From NCBI RefSeq assembly GCF_006346335.1, contig NZ_VDMC01000011.1, forward strand, positions 1 through 64,000: a stretch of DNA of 64,000 bases, read 5' to 3'. The position numbers were made by a program, and so were the translations under genes. The notes beneath the pieces were generated by a model, which worked only from the letters and a program-made list of their open reading frames with translations, was not told the DNA's origin and searched no databases. The DNA is from Aequorivita sinensis. GTDB lineage: Bacteria; Bacteroidota; Bacteroidia; Flavobacteriales; Flavobacteriaceae. Positions 47,301 to 54,978 of the stretch are shown in pieces (position 1 is the first letter of the stretch; every line of letters starts with the position of its first letter).

Positions 47301-47392
47301 GCCAGGTGATTTGTAAACACGGCTGTTTGCTGTGAAAAAGATGAAAATGAAAGGAATAGAAAAAGCGAAAAGACTAGAAAATTCTTAATCAT
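44378..47392 (-). CDS. Large periplasmic tetratricopeptide-repeat protein
   Basis: A 1004-residue protein: signal peptide (cleavage after SSFSQ, near 21) followed by TPR units along nearly the whole length. Examples are EMYNNGQYLAAQSLFDKIKN, YYFDNGKYSHAQKWYNKVDE, YYKEGDFEKAIGEFNKIIDG and ELGNTYVAQNKNTEAISAYD. Such alpha-solenoids are protein-binding scaffolds. It lies directly upstream of the barrel gene, so it may assist or associate with that outer-membrane protein. A near-match -7 box TATCTTTA lies at 47414-47421. Confidence 0.88.
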   Translation of the reverse strand: MIKNFLVFSLFLFLSFSSFSQQTAVFTNHLAEFNQALEMYNNGQYLAAQSLFDKIKNSSDDETVQSDCAYYIANAAVRLNQQNADQLMESFVENHPTSLKRNSAYIDVANYYFDNGKYSHAQKWYNKVDEFSLSRSEKERFNFNNGYVYFKAKRYDEAKNYFNRVITSQEYGSQAKYYLGFIAYEGDDYEEANKNFEDVKGEERYSEDLSYYQADMNFKLGNFQKAIDMGKEQFNNSSPAEKSQLSKIIGESYFNLGQYSEAIPYLKEYKGTRGKWNNTDYYLLGYAYYKEGDFEKAIGEFNKIIDGKNAVAQNAYYHLAESYLKLNKKQEALNAFKNASEMDFSAEIQEDAYLNYAKLSYEIGNSYKSTPQVILSFIEKYPNNANNDELKKLLIDSYITSKNYKEALELLENNKNFADKAAYQKVAFFRGIELYNESNYNEAIVYFDKSLKEPQAQDFTARATYWKAESDYQLANYEKSLSGYNKFAKLAGSQNTSEYKNLKYNVAYNQFKLKNYADAISNFKSYVSSSSTENVRKKDAYLRLGDSYFVTSQYWPAMENYNTAVELGGNNDYAEFQKAISYGFVDRSEKKIEELIAFSKKYPKSVYRDDALYELGNTYVAQNKNTEAISAYDQMIRDTPNSIFVPKALLKKALIYDNTGRSNEALAIFKRVAKDFPSTQEALQAVSSAKIIYIDQGNVDEYARWVKDLEYVQVGDTELDDATYLAAEQPYLENKQSQAQGRFQEYLKEFPNGQHALKAHFYLGQIYFANKASDKAIPHFEYVVNRERSEFTEQALSRVSELYLGKQDYKSALKYLTRLEAEADFPQNIIFAQTNSMKASYELKKYAEAVNYAEKVLQNSKIDNSIKSDAQVIIARSAMKTNNEAKAKTAYAEVQKIATGQLAAEALYFDAYFKNKEGNYEASNASVQKLAKDYSGYKLYGAKGLVLMAKNFYALNDAYQATYILESVTKNFTEYPEVVEEAKAELAVIKNAEAKTNSSVETGN

Positions 47393-47621
47393 TATTTACA
47401 GTTTTTGAATGCGTAAAGATATTTAACTTTAAGTGTAGCTTTCTTCTATACTGTAACTTTTAAGGTTTAATTAACGAATAATTTTAAGAGTGATTTTCCT
47501 TAGAAGATAACGCTGTAAATGGGAAATAAGTATGTAAAGCTAAAAGAGAATTTAACATTGATTAAAACACTTGAAAAAAATACTGTAATTTTAAATTTTT
47601 TAAATCATTAATCCTGTTGTT

Positions 47622-48083
47622 ATGAAGAAGTTATTAATTATAAGTGTGGTTTTATTGACAGTTTCCGCCACTGCCCAACGCAATCCTTTTAAGAATTTAA
47701 CCGAGAAAAACGGCAAAATAGGTATTGGCACTTCAAATCCAGACGAATTATTAACTGTAAAAGGAAAAATACACACCCAAGAGGTTTTAGTAGATTTGGA
47801 TGGAGCGGTCGCACCTGATTATGTTTTTGAAAAATACTTTACTGGCACTTCTAGCTTGATGCCAGAATACAACTTAATTTCATTAGAAGAATTAGAATTG
47901 TATTTAAAAGAAAACAACCACTTGCCAAATATCCCATCGGCCGATACAATGAAAGCGGAAGGCATTTCGTTAAAAGAAATGAACTTGCTACTTCTTCAAA
48001 AAATTGAGGAATTAACGCTGTACACACTTCAGCAGCAAAAAGAAATTGATGCTTTAAAAGAAAAAATTTCAGATAATAAATAA
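47622..48083 (+). CDS. Secreted tail-fibre-like C-terminal module
   Basis: A 153-residue exported protein (signal peptide MKKLLIISVVLLTVSATAQ). The segments GKIGIGTSNPDELLTVKGKI, VLVDLDGAVAPDYVFEKYF and LEELELYLKENNHLPNIPSA are typical of the C-terminal part of Bacteroidota tail-fibre-like or surface repeat proteins. A coiled coil (LQKIEELTLYTLQQQKEID) closes the protein. The usual long N-terminal repeat part and the S74 auto-peptidase are absent. Function unknown. Confidence 0.75.
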   Translation: MKKLLIISVVLLTVSATAQRNPFKNLTEKNGKIGIGTSNPDELLTVKGKIHTQEVLVDLDGAVAPDYVFEKYFTGTSSLMPEYNLISLEELELYLKENNHLPNIPSADTMKAEGISLKEMNLLLLQKIEELTLYTLQQQKEIDALKEKISDNK

Positions 48084-48097
48084 GTAGTAGTAATCTG

Positions 48098-48128
48098 TTG
48101 CAGTTTGCGGTAATTCAAATTACTTTTG
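48098..48128 (+). promoter_or_regulatory. ftsE promoter
   Basis: TACTTTTG (48121-48128) is an exact TAnnTTTG -7 box, and a TTG lies 20 bp upstream (48098-48100). The leader to the ATG would be about 60 nt. Confidence 0.65.
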
Positions 48129-48193
48129 TCTCTCGGCTTCAATGGGAAACCTTAAACACTTATTACTCTTAACGCTTAACATACAACTTAAAA

Positions 48194-48877
48194 ATGTCCA
48201 ACCACGTATTACAATTAAAAGATGCCGTAATTTATCAAGGAGATAATTTGGTGCTTTCAGACGTTACTGTTTCTGTAGATAAAGGTGAATTTGTTTACCT
48301 AATCGGAAAAACAGGGACAGGAAAGAGTAGTTTTATGAAAACACTTTACGGAGATCTACCGCTTAAGGAAGGTCAGGGTGATATTGTTGGATACGATTTG
48401 GCTACTTTAAAAGAAAAAGACATTCCATTTTTAAGAAGAAAGTTAGGGGTAGTTTTTCAAGACTTTAAGTTGTTAAACGACCGTACTGTAAACGCCAATT
48501 TGCATTTTGTACTTACAGCAACCGGCTGGAAGGATAAGGCTGCTATGGAAAATAGAATAAACGAAGTGCTTGACAAAGTAGGGATGAAAACCAAAGCTTT
48601 TAAATACCCATATCAGCTTTCTGGTGGAGAGCAGCAACGTATTGCAATTGCTCGAGCTCTTTTAAACGACCCTGAACTAATTCTTGCCGATGAGCCTACG
48701 GGAAACTTAGACCCTCAAACAAGTGTTGAAGTGATGGAGGTTTTACGTGAAATAAACAAAAACGGAAATACTATTTTAATGGCAACTCACGATTATGCCT
48801 TACTACTAAAATACCCTTCAAAAACGCTAAAATGCGACGAAAATCAGATTTTTGAAGTTGTGCAGAAAACAGTATAA
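48194..48877 (+). CDS. ftsE: Cell division ATP-binding protein FtsE
   Basis: A 227-residue ABC ATPase. Walker [10 protein letters not shown] is at 38-46, the Q-loop VVFQDFKLL near 87, the signature LSGGEQQR at 142-149 and Walker [10 protein letters not shown] at 162-170. The sequence is FtsE-like ([20 protein letters not shown]), the ATPase that works with FtsX to activate septal cell-wall hydrolases. No ftsX follows; the FtsX-type permease at 35.5 kb is LolE-like and probably not its partner. Confidence 0.92.
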   Translation: MSNHVLQLKDAVIYQGDNLVLSDVTVSVDKGEFVYLIGKTGTGKSSFMKTLYGDLPLKEGQGDIVGYDLATLKEKDIPFLRRKLGVVFQDFKLLNDRTVNANLHFVLTATGWKDKAAMENRINEVLDKVGMKTKAFKYPYQLSGGEQQRIAIARALLNDPELILADEPTGNLDPQTSVEVMEVLREINKNGNTILMATHDYALLLKYPSKTLKCDENQIFEVVQKTV

Positions 48878-48962
48878 AAAAGTTGGTAGTCTTTAGTTGG
48901 AAGTAAAGTTTCGGGTAAAAGTCATGGTTCTCAACGACGTTATACAAAACGTCAATTCAAAT

Positions 48963-50594
48963 TCAATCCTTCAGAATACTTGGATCGCGTAATTGAAGCT
49001 CACACTCTTTTTGAAGTGTTGGATCTATTTTTAGGTGGATTTTCCCTTTCGCATTTGGCTTTAGCACAGTATTTTTTCCAATTGTAATTCCTTTTTTAGA
49101 CGTTAAGTTTAAACTGGCATCCTCTTTAAAAGTTTGATTTTGCAGTATTACTTCAGCGTGAGAAGTGAGTTTAAAATCCCATCGATTAAAACTTTGGTTT
49201 TCAATTGTAACAGGGCCTTTTTCAGCAAACATATCAAATACCATTTTTACAGCCCGTCCAGTATGTAGCATCCCTGCTCCGTATTTTCCGGCAAAAGGTT
49301 TGTTAGCTTCAATATGATCGATATTAGTAGATGTCATCTTTAAAATACTTTCAACTTCTGTAACCGGTAAACAAGGGTAAAGCGAAAACATCAACCCTAT
49401 AGTTCCTGAAACTAATGGCGCTGCTGGTGAAGTTGCTTCAATAGTAATATAAACAGGTTTTCCTTCTTTAATACTATGAGTAAAACGCAATTGCCCATTG
49501 GATGGCGCTAAAATATCCACATCCTTATTTAAAGTAGTTACTGAAACAGGGTAAGTGCTAACGGCTTGAGTAATGTCGTTATTTTTAAACCCTCCTGTTC
49601 TCCCTACATATCCACGAATGTTTTCAATATAAAATTTATTATTATCGCTTTTTAAAATATTGTCTTCAATATTTTCGTATTTATAATTTACGGAAGAAAC
49701 TGAAATAACATTATCATAGGAAGCTGGAAAGTAACTCATTTCGCCTTTATTTCTTTCCCATCCACGATTCCCGGCAGCTGCAACTAGTATGGTACCTCGC
49801 GCAAACATTTCATTTACCTCGTCTTGCACTTCTGGCGTGTTATAACTACCTACCCAACTACAATTAATAACTTTTGCCCCTGCTTTTGATAACTCTTGCA
49901 GTATTTCAAAAGTTCTAAATCTGCCATAAGTAGTGCCGTAGATAGCACAATCATAACAAACGCCTGGAATACCGTAACCGTTATCGCCTTGGGCTGCGGC
50001 TATCGCTGCTACCGAAGTGCCATGACCATCAACATCGGGAGATTTGTGGAATATCGTTGTTTTATCTTTTAAATCTATATTAGTGGTATCAATAGCTCCA
50101 TCTGATATACCAATTACCGTTTTGCTATCTCCTGTAGTATAGTACCAAGCTTCGGGTAATCCGAGAAAATCTAAATAATCAAGGTTAACGGCAAACCCCT
50201 CATTCCCTCCTATCGTACTTGTAAGCCCATAATCATTAGGTTCAAAAATTTTCTTTTGTTCGTCAGGAATTATTTCCCCTCTTTTAAATAAACCTCCAGA
50301 AGTTTGAAGTAAATCTTCTAGTAAAAACGAATTGTCTGCAATTACAAAAAATGTTGCATTCAAATCTTCCTTTTTAGCTTTTCGATAGGTTTTTTTGAAT
50401 TCAGAAATCTTATAGTTTTTGAGGACAGATTTCAACCTTGAATTGTTGCCGCTATATTTTAAATAATTCCCTTCTTTTACAAAGGGCACCTCAACGGTAG
50501 AATCTCTTGCGGTTAAATAAAACCAAGAATCACTCTGTGCTGTGGAGGGTATGGAGATGATTAAACAAAATATAACTATCAGGTAATGTTTCAT
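48963..50594 (-). CDS. Secreted S8 family serine protease (subtilase)
   Basis: A 543-residue subtilase with a signal peptide (cleavage after STAQS, near 20). A prodomain of about 140 residues precedes the catalytic domain. The triad is complete: Asp in IGISDGAID, His in VDGHGTSVAA and Ser in EATSPAAPLVSG, with oxyanion Asn in VAAAGNRG. The last 100 residues form a beta-rich tail (KLTSHAEVILQNQTFKEDAS). I see no type IX sorting domain, so it is probably periplasmic or outer-membrane associated. Confidence 0.92.
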   Translation of the reverse strand: MKHYLIVIFCLIISIPSTAQSDSWFYLTARDSTVEVPFVKEGNYLKYSGNNSRLKSVLKNYKISEFKKTYRKAKKEDLNATFFVIADNSFLLEDLLQTSGGLFKRGEIIPDEQKKIFEPNDYGLTSTIGGNEGFAVNLDYLDFLGLPEAWYYTTGDSKTVIGISDGAIDTTNIDLKDKTTIFHKSPDVDGHGTSVAAIAAAQGDNGYGIPGVCYDCAIYGTTYGRFRTFEILQELSKAGAKVINCSWVGSYNTPEVQDEVNEMFARGTILVAAAGNRGWERNKGEMSYFPASYDNVISVSSVNYKYENIEDNILKSDNNKFYIENIRGYVGRTGGFKNNDITQAVSTYPVSVTTLNKDVDILAPSNGQLRFTHSIKEGKPVYITIEATSPAAPLVSGTIGLMFSLYPCLPVTEVESILKMTSTNIDHIEANKPFAGKYGAGMLHTGRAVKMVFDMFAEKGPVTIENQSFNRWDFKLTSHAEVILQNQTFKEDASLNLTSKKGITIGKNTVLKPNAKGKIHLKIDPTLQKECELQLRDPSILKD

Positions 50595-50601
50595 AGTTTA
50601 G

Positions 50602-50609
50602 CAAAATTA
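50602..50609 (-). promoter_or_regulatory. Subtilase promoter -7 box TAATTTTG
   Basis: An exact TAnnTTTG match on the minus strand, only 7 bases before the ATG at 50594. The transcript would begin within a few bases of the start codon. Confidence 0.5.
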
Positions 50610-50706
50610 GTGACAAGATAAGAAGTTCGTTTGACTTTTGCCGTTAGTTACTTAATTTCTAAAAGTCTTTAGCGTATTTTAGCAAGTTGAAAAGCAAAGT
50701 AAGAAA

Positions 50707-51597
50707 ATGATATCTATTTTAATACCAACTTACAATTATAATATTTACGAGTTAGTAGCTAAAATACACGCTCAGGTAGTTAAGTGTAATGTAGCTTTTG
50801 AAATTATAGTTTGTGAAGACGCTTCGGATAGTTTTTTAACTGAAAACAGAAAGATTAAGGAACTTCGCCACACTGAACATCAGGTATTAAAAAATAACAT
50901 AGGAAGAACCTCCCTTAGAGATTTACTGGCAAAAAAAGCCGTCCATAATTGGGTGCTGTTTTTAGATGCAGATGTGCTTCCAAAAAATGAGGATTTCATA
51001 AAAAACTATATAGTAACTATAAAAAATTCCGATTCCGAAGTAATATTAGGAGGTATTTGTTACAAAAAAGAGAAACCAGAACCTTCTAAAATGCTTCGAT
51101 GGATATATGGGGTTGAACGTGAAACAAAACCTTTGGAAGCAAGAAACAAAGACCCATACACTATTGTTTCATCAAACCTTCTTATTAAGAAGGATATTTT
51201 TTTGGAAACCAATACGATAGACGAAAAGTTTTATGGTATGGACAACTTTTTTTCCAATCAATTAAAAAGAAAAGATATCAAAGTAAAACACATTGAAAAT
51301 CCGGTTATCCATCTTGGATTAGAAGATAATAAGGTTTTTCTAAAAAAAGCCTTAGCCGCAGTTGAAACTACGGTTATTCTAGAAGAAAAAGGATTTATGG
51401 ACAATAATATGCGACCCATTCAAAAAAGTTATTTAAAACTTAAAAAGTATCATTTAGTAAATAGCTTTAGTTTCATAGTTTCTAGGTTTAGAAAAACCAT
51501 GGAGCGTAATTTCAATTCTGATAATCCAAATTTATTCTGGTTCGATCTTTATAGATTAAACTATTACATTCAACTTAAGAAAGAGCAAAATGCCTAG
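50707..51597 (+). CDS. Glycosyltransferase family 2
   Basis: A 296-residue GT-A enzyme: the nucleotide-binding start MISILIPTYNYNIYELVAKI, FEIIVCEDASD, then the metal-binding LFLDADVLPKNEDF near 90. The acceptor part follows with GMDNFFSNQLKRKDIKVKHI. It opens the polysaccharide locus and overlaps the next glycosyltransferase gene by 8 bp, so the two are co-translated. The sugar donor is unknown. Confidence 0.85.
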   Translation: MISILIPTYNYNIYELVAKIHAQVVKCNVAFEIIVCEDASDSFLTENRKIKELRHTEHQVLKNNIGRTSLRDLLAKKAVHNWVLFLDADVLPKNEDFIKNYIVTIKNSDSEVILGGICYKKEKPEPSKMLRWIYGVERETKPLEARNKDPYTIVSSNLLIKKDIFLETNTIDEKFYGMDNFFSNQLKRKDIKVKHIENPVIHLGLEDNKVFLKKALAAVETTVILEEKGFMDNNMRPIQKSYLKLKKYHLVNSFSFIVSRFRKTMERNFNSDNPNLFWFDLYRLNYYIQLKKEQNA

Positions 51598-52528
51598 ATT
51601 TTCTGTAATTATACCACTTTATAACAAAGAAGAGGATTTCCCATCCACTCTAAAAAGCGTTATGAGTCAAACCTTCAAAGATTTTGAAGTGATAATAGTT
51701 AACGATGGCTCTACAGATAACAGTTTAGCAGTTGCAGAATCCATTAAAGATAGTCGCATAAAAATATATAGCAAAGAAAATGAAGGTCTAGCAGCCACAC
51801 GAAATTATGCAGTAGCAAAAGCCACTTCAGAAAATGTTGTATGGATAGATGCAGATGACTATTGGTTGCCTTGGCACTTAGAAAATATAGATGCTATTTT
51901 AGCAAAATTTCCAGAGGCGCATTGGTTTGCCACAGCATACAATAAAAAACACAATGATAAATTAACTCGAAAAATGGTTTCCCCCTTTGCAGATATAACT
52001 GAGGATTGGATTGGACAGGTAAACTATTTTGAATATAGTCTAGCCGATTCTGCGGCAACAGGTTCTAGTATCGGGTTTAAGAAGCGGTTTTTTCAAAACC
52101 TTGGAGGTCATAATACCGATATAACTTTCTCTGAAGATACCGATTTATGGATACGAGCTGCATTAAAAGCACCTTTGGCTTTTTCAAATAAAGTATCTAC
52201 TGTTATAAATTTAGATTCGAACAATCGCCTTAATCACAGTAGCTTAAAATCACGAATTTACCCAGACTTCGATCTTTATGACAAAGAAGCAGAAACCAAT
52301 CCGGCACTAAAGCAATATTTAAATGTACACAGATATTCTATTGCAATTCAGTATAAGCTAGCAGGAGATAAAGCAAATTTTGAAAAGTATAAAAGCAAAT
52401 TGATTTTGGAAGGATTAAACGCCAAACAAAAATTATTACTTTCCCTACCAAGGCAAGTTTTAATAAAGTCGAAAGCGTTTAAAGAGTTCTTACATCAATC
52501 TGGCTTCTATTTCAGTACTTATCGGTAA
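51590..52528 (+). CDS. Glycosyltransferase family 2
   Basis: A 312-residue GT-A enzyme with a textbook N-terminus (FSVIIPLYNKEEDFPSTLKS, VIIVNDGSTDNS) and the metal-binding VWIDADDYW near 85-93; SFSEDTDLWIRAAL-like acidic region TFSEDTDLWI near 175. It overlaps the upstream glycosyltransferase gene by 8 bp. Its 3' end overlaps the oppositely oriented fdtA-like gene by 10 bp. Confidence 0.88.
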   Translation: MPRFSVIIPLYNKEEDFPSTLKSVMSQTFKDFEVIIVNDGSTDNSLAVAESIKDSRIKIYSKENEGLAATRNYAVAKATSENVVWIDADDYWLPWHLENIDAILAKFPEAHWFATAYNKKHNDKLTRKMVSPFADITEDWIGQVNYFEYSLADSAATGSSIGFKKRFFQNLGGHNTDITFSEDTDLWIRAALKAPLAFSNKVSTVINLDSNNRLNHSSLKSRIYPDFDLYDKEAETNPALKQYLNVHRYSIAIQYKLAGDKANFEKYKSKLILEGLNAKQKLLLSLPRQVLIKSKAFKEFLHQSGFYFSTYR

Positions 52529-52926
52529 AATTTCTCAAATTCTGAATATTCACGGATGTAATCCGACTCTAAGAAAACATCTGAAGAAAACACCACACAA
52601 ATCGCTCCTGAAGAGAAATCGCCAAGTTCACGCCAAATACCTGTAGGAATAAGCAATCCTTTATTGGGCTTGTTTAAAGTAACTGTTTTCTTATTTATTC
52701 CATCGTCCAGTATTACCTCAAAACTTCCGCTAACTGCTATTAGGAACTCTTGTTGTTCTTTGTGGGCATGTCCTCCTCTATGGGCATCACTAGGAACATC
52801 ATACAAATAATACACACGCTTAAAATCAAAAGGTAAGGTGTCTCCTTCTATAACCGCCAAATTTCCACGATGATCGGCAATTTTAGGAATATCTAACACC
52901 TGGCAATTATCAATTGTATTTTTCAT
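52519..52926 (-). CDS. fdtA: FdtA/QdtA-like dTDP-4-oxo-6-deoxyglucose 3,4-ketoisomerase
   Basis: A 135-residue cupin of the WxcM-like group: IPKIADHRGNLAVIEGDTLP, RVYYLYDVPSDAHRGGHAHK (the conserved histidines) and GLLIPTGIWRELGDF. It converts dTDP-4-oxo-6-deoxyglucose to a 3-oxo sugar, which an FdtB-type aminotransferase then aminates to dTDP-Fuc3N or dTDP-Qui3N. The stereochemistry (Fdt or Qdt) cannot be read from sequence, so the symbol is provisional. Its 5' end overlaps the upstream glycosyltransferase gene by 17 bp. Confidence 0.85.
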   Translation of the reverse strand: MKNTIDNCQVLDIPKIADHRGNLAVIEGDTLPFDFKRVYYLYDVPSDAHRGGHAHKEQQEFLIAVSGSFEVILDDGINKKTVTLNKPNKGLLIPTGIWRELGDFSSGAICVVFSSDVFLESDYIREYSEFEKFYR

Positions 52927-53746
52927 TTGGTTTTGTTTTGTTGTAATCGGCTATACTTTTGAATCCAACTTTTATTTTATGAGGAATCTCCGACAGTGAA
53001 ATATATTTTTTTCTATAGATAAAGAACACAAATTTGAACACCCAAATATAACTGAAAATTCCATAGTCATATGTTTTAATGGCCGCCTTAGCATACAGCA
53101 GTCTATCACTTTCTACATCATCACTAGAAGATAGTGGAGGATGTATGGTTATATATTCAGGATAAAAATATGGCGTTAATCCAAGCTTTTTTGCATCGGT
53201 AAGAAAAACAAAGTTTTCAGCATCTTCAAATTGTGCTCCTAGCCCGAATCGTTCATCAAAAAACAATTTTTTATTTAAGACCTCAGAAAGCTTAAATGAT
53301 ATTTCAATAGACAGTGTTTTCTGAGTTACAAACCTGTTATGATCCATCCCTTTTTTAGGATACTCCCAATAATCTTTTCCTTCGGTGGTAAGCGTTTTAA
53401 ACGTAATAATTGGATTTGGATGTGTATTATAAGCTTTTACAATTACTGCTGCAAAGCCTTTCATAAACACTACGTCATCATCTGTATTAAAACACAATGG
53501 CCCAATTGCATTTTGAATGGCTAGGTTTCTACTTTTTGAAAGTCCTTTTTCAAAAGAATTAATTACACGAATGTTTGGGTTACTAGATTCTAAAATTGAG
53601 TTTTCATCCGTTTGATTAACAATCAACACTTTAAACCCTTCCATTCCAGATTCCGCAAACATAGCATTTAGAAAGTCCAAGGATGTTCGGTGCATGGTCG
53701 CCACCAAAATCTCCAAATCTGTGGTTTTATATGTATATTCGGGCAT
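52910..53746 (-). CDS. Glycosyltransferase family 2-like protein
   Basis: A 278-residue protein with an atypical GT-A start (LEILVATMHRTSLDFLNAMF), FKVLIVNQTDE, LSKSRNLAIQNAIGPLCFNT and the metal-binding TDDDVVF near 85. The open frame begins at a TTG at 53764, but that codon is part of the TACATTTG promoter box, so I start at the ATG at 53746. It is co-transcribed with the fdtA-like gene, which overlaps it by 17 bp. Donor and acceptor unknown. Confidence 0.82.
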   Translation of the reverse strand: MPEYTYKTTDLEILVATMHRTSLDFLNAMFAESGMEGFKVLIVNQTDENSILESSNPNIRVINSFEKGLSKSRNLAIQNAIGPLCFNTDDDVVFMKGFAAVIVKAYNTHPNPIITFKTLTTEGKDYWEYPKKGMDHNRFVTQKTLSIEISFKLSEVLNKKLFFDERFGLGAQFEDAENFVFLTDAKKLGLTPYFYPEYITIHPPLSSSDDVESDRLLYAKAAIKTYDYGIFSYIWVFKFVFFIYRKKYISLSEIPHKIKVGFKSIADYNKTKPNEKYN

Positions 53747-53761
53747 CAATTTTCGTTTAAG

Positions 53762-53769
53762 CAAATGTA
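53762..53769 (-). promoter_or_regulatory. Promoter -7 box TACATTTG of the glycosyltransferase-fdtA unit
   Basis: An exact TAnnTTTG match on the minus strand, 15 bases before the ATG at 53746. It lies immediately beside the GAAATC tandem repeat. Confidence 0.65.
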
Positions 53770-53770
53770 T

Positions 53771-53812
53771 CGAAAATGAAATCGAAATCGAAGTTGAAAT
53801 CGAAATCGAAAT
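53771..53812. repeat. Degenerate GAAATC hexanucleotide tandem repeat
   Basis: About seven units of GAAATC with variants GAAAAT and GAAGTT, occupying 42 bp between two divergent glycosyltransferase genes. Four units are exact. It overlaps the region where a -33 element for the minus-strand gene would lie, so copy-number changes would alter promoter spacing. Confidence 0.75.
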
Positions 53813-53838
53813 AATAAATTAGAGAATATTACATACCG

Positions 53839-54978
53839 ATGAAAGTTTTATTAATAGGTGAATATAGCCGACTGCACAATTCATTAAAAAAAGGATTAGA
53901 GGTTTTAGGACACGAAGTAACGCTTGTGGGTACTGGCGATATGTTTAAAAAATTTCCTGTAGATGAAAGCATTAGAGCAGAATGGCTAAGTGATAAAACT
54001 TTCCCTTTATTGTTTAGAAAAATATGGTTACGTCTCTTTAAAAAAGATCCCGCACAATGGGAAATAGGCTATCGTTTTAAAAAATTACTGCCGAAACTTA
54101 AAGATTATGATGTTGTTCAACTCATAAATTCGCATAGTATTGGCACCTATCCTGAATCTGAAATAAAGCTTCTAAAAACACTATTTGCACAGAATGGAAA
54201 GGTGTTTTTAATGGGTTGTGGCGATGATTATCCGGTTATAAAATCATATCTAGACGGTAGTATGCGCTACCATATGCTTACGCCCTATTTAGAGCCAAAT
54301 TCAAAAATGAAGGCAGATTTTGCCTTAAAATACCTTACCGAACCCTACAAAAAACTGTTTCACTTTGTATATAAAAATGCAAAAGCTGTTATTCCAAGCG
54401 ATATGGATTATGTGATTCCCTGGCGAGGTTGGGACAAGGTTGCAGCACTTATTCCGAATCCAATTATAATTTCAGAAGAATATACTCCCATTAAAATTGA
54501 AAACAGAAAAATTAGAATCCTGTTTGGAATAAACACAATGAACTATGAGAAGAAGGGATATCGATTTTTTGATGAAGCATTAGATATAATCGAAGAGAAA
54601 TATCCTGAACTAGTTGAAATTAAACGCACCAAAAACTTGCCGTTTAGCCAATATGTAAAAGAATTAGAGCATTGTGATATTTTAATGGACAATGTTTACG
54701 CTTACGATCAGGGTTATAATGCCCTGGAAGCTATGTCTCGTGGTAAAGTAGTGTTTGGAGGAGCCGAAAAAGAATTTATGGAGCATTTTAAGCTTAAGGA
54801 AAGAGTAGCCATAAATGCACTACCCGATGCTAAAAAAATTGCTGAAGAACTTGAATATCTAGTTTTAAATCCTGACAAAATTGAAAGCATTGGGAGTAAT
54901 GCAAGGAAGTTTATTGAAAAAGAACACAACTATATAGTAGTTGCTGAAAAATATCTCGATGTTTGGAAATCTACTTAA
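53839..54978 (+). CDS. GT-B fold glycosyltransferase (GT4-like)
   Basis: A 379-residue enzyme. It starts MKVLLIGEYSRLHNSLKKGL with a Rossmann strand. In the C-terminal donor domain IRILFGINTMNYEKKGYRFF is followed by CDILMDNVYAYDQGYNALEA, which resembles the E-containing donor site of GT4, then MSRGKVVFGGAEKEFMEHF. The 3' end overlaps the flippase gene tail to tail by 4 bp. No -7 box was recognised upstream. Confidence 0.82.
   Translation: MKVLLIGEYSRLHNSLKKGLEVLGHEVTLVGTGDMFKKFPVDESIRAEWLSDKTFPLLFRKIWLRLFKKDPAQWEIGYRFKKLLPKLKDYDVVQLINSHSIGTYPESEIKLLKTLFAQNGKVFLMGCGDDYPVIKSYLDGSMRYHMLTPYLEPNSKMKADFALKYLTEPYKKLFHFVYKNAKAVIPSDMDYVIPWRGWDKVAALIPNPIIISEEYTPIKIENRKIRILFGINTMNYEKKGYRFFDEALDIIEEKYPELVEIKRTKNLPFSQYVKELEHCDILMDNVYAYDQGYNALEAMSRGKVVFGGAEKEFMEHFKLKERVAINALPDAKKIAEELEYLVLNPDKIESIGSNARKFIEKEHNYIVVAEKYLDVWKST

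Noticed and set aside
48880-48962. GACGTT/AAACGTC hairpin considered as a terminator between ftsE and the subtilase
   Set aside because: The stem is only about six pairs with no T-run on either strand, so support is too weak.
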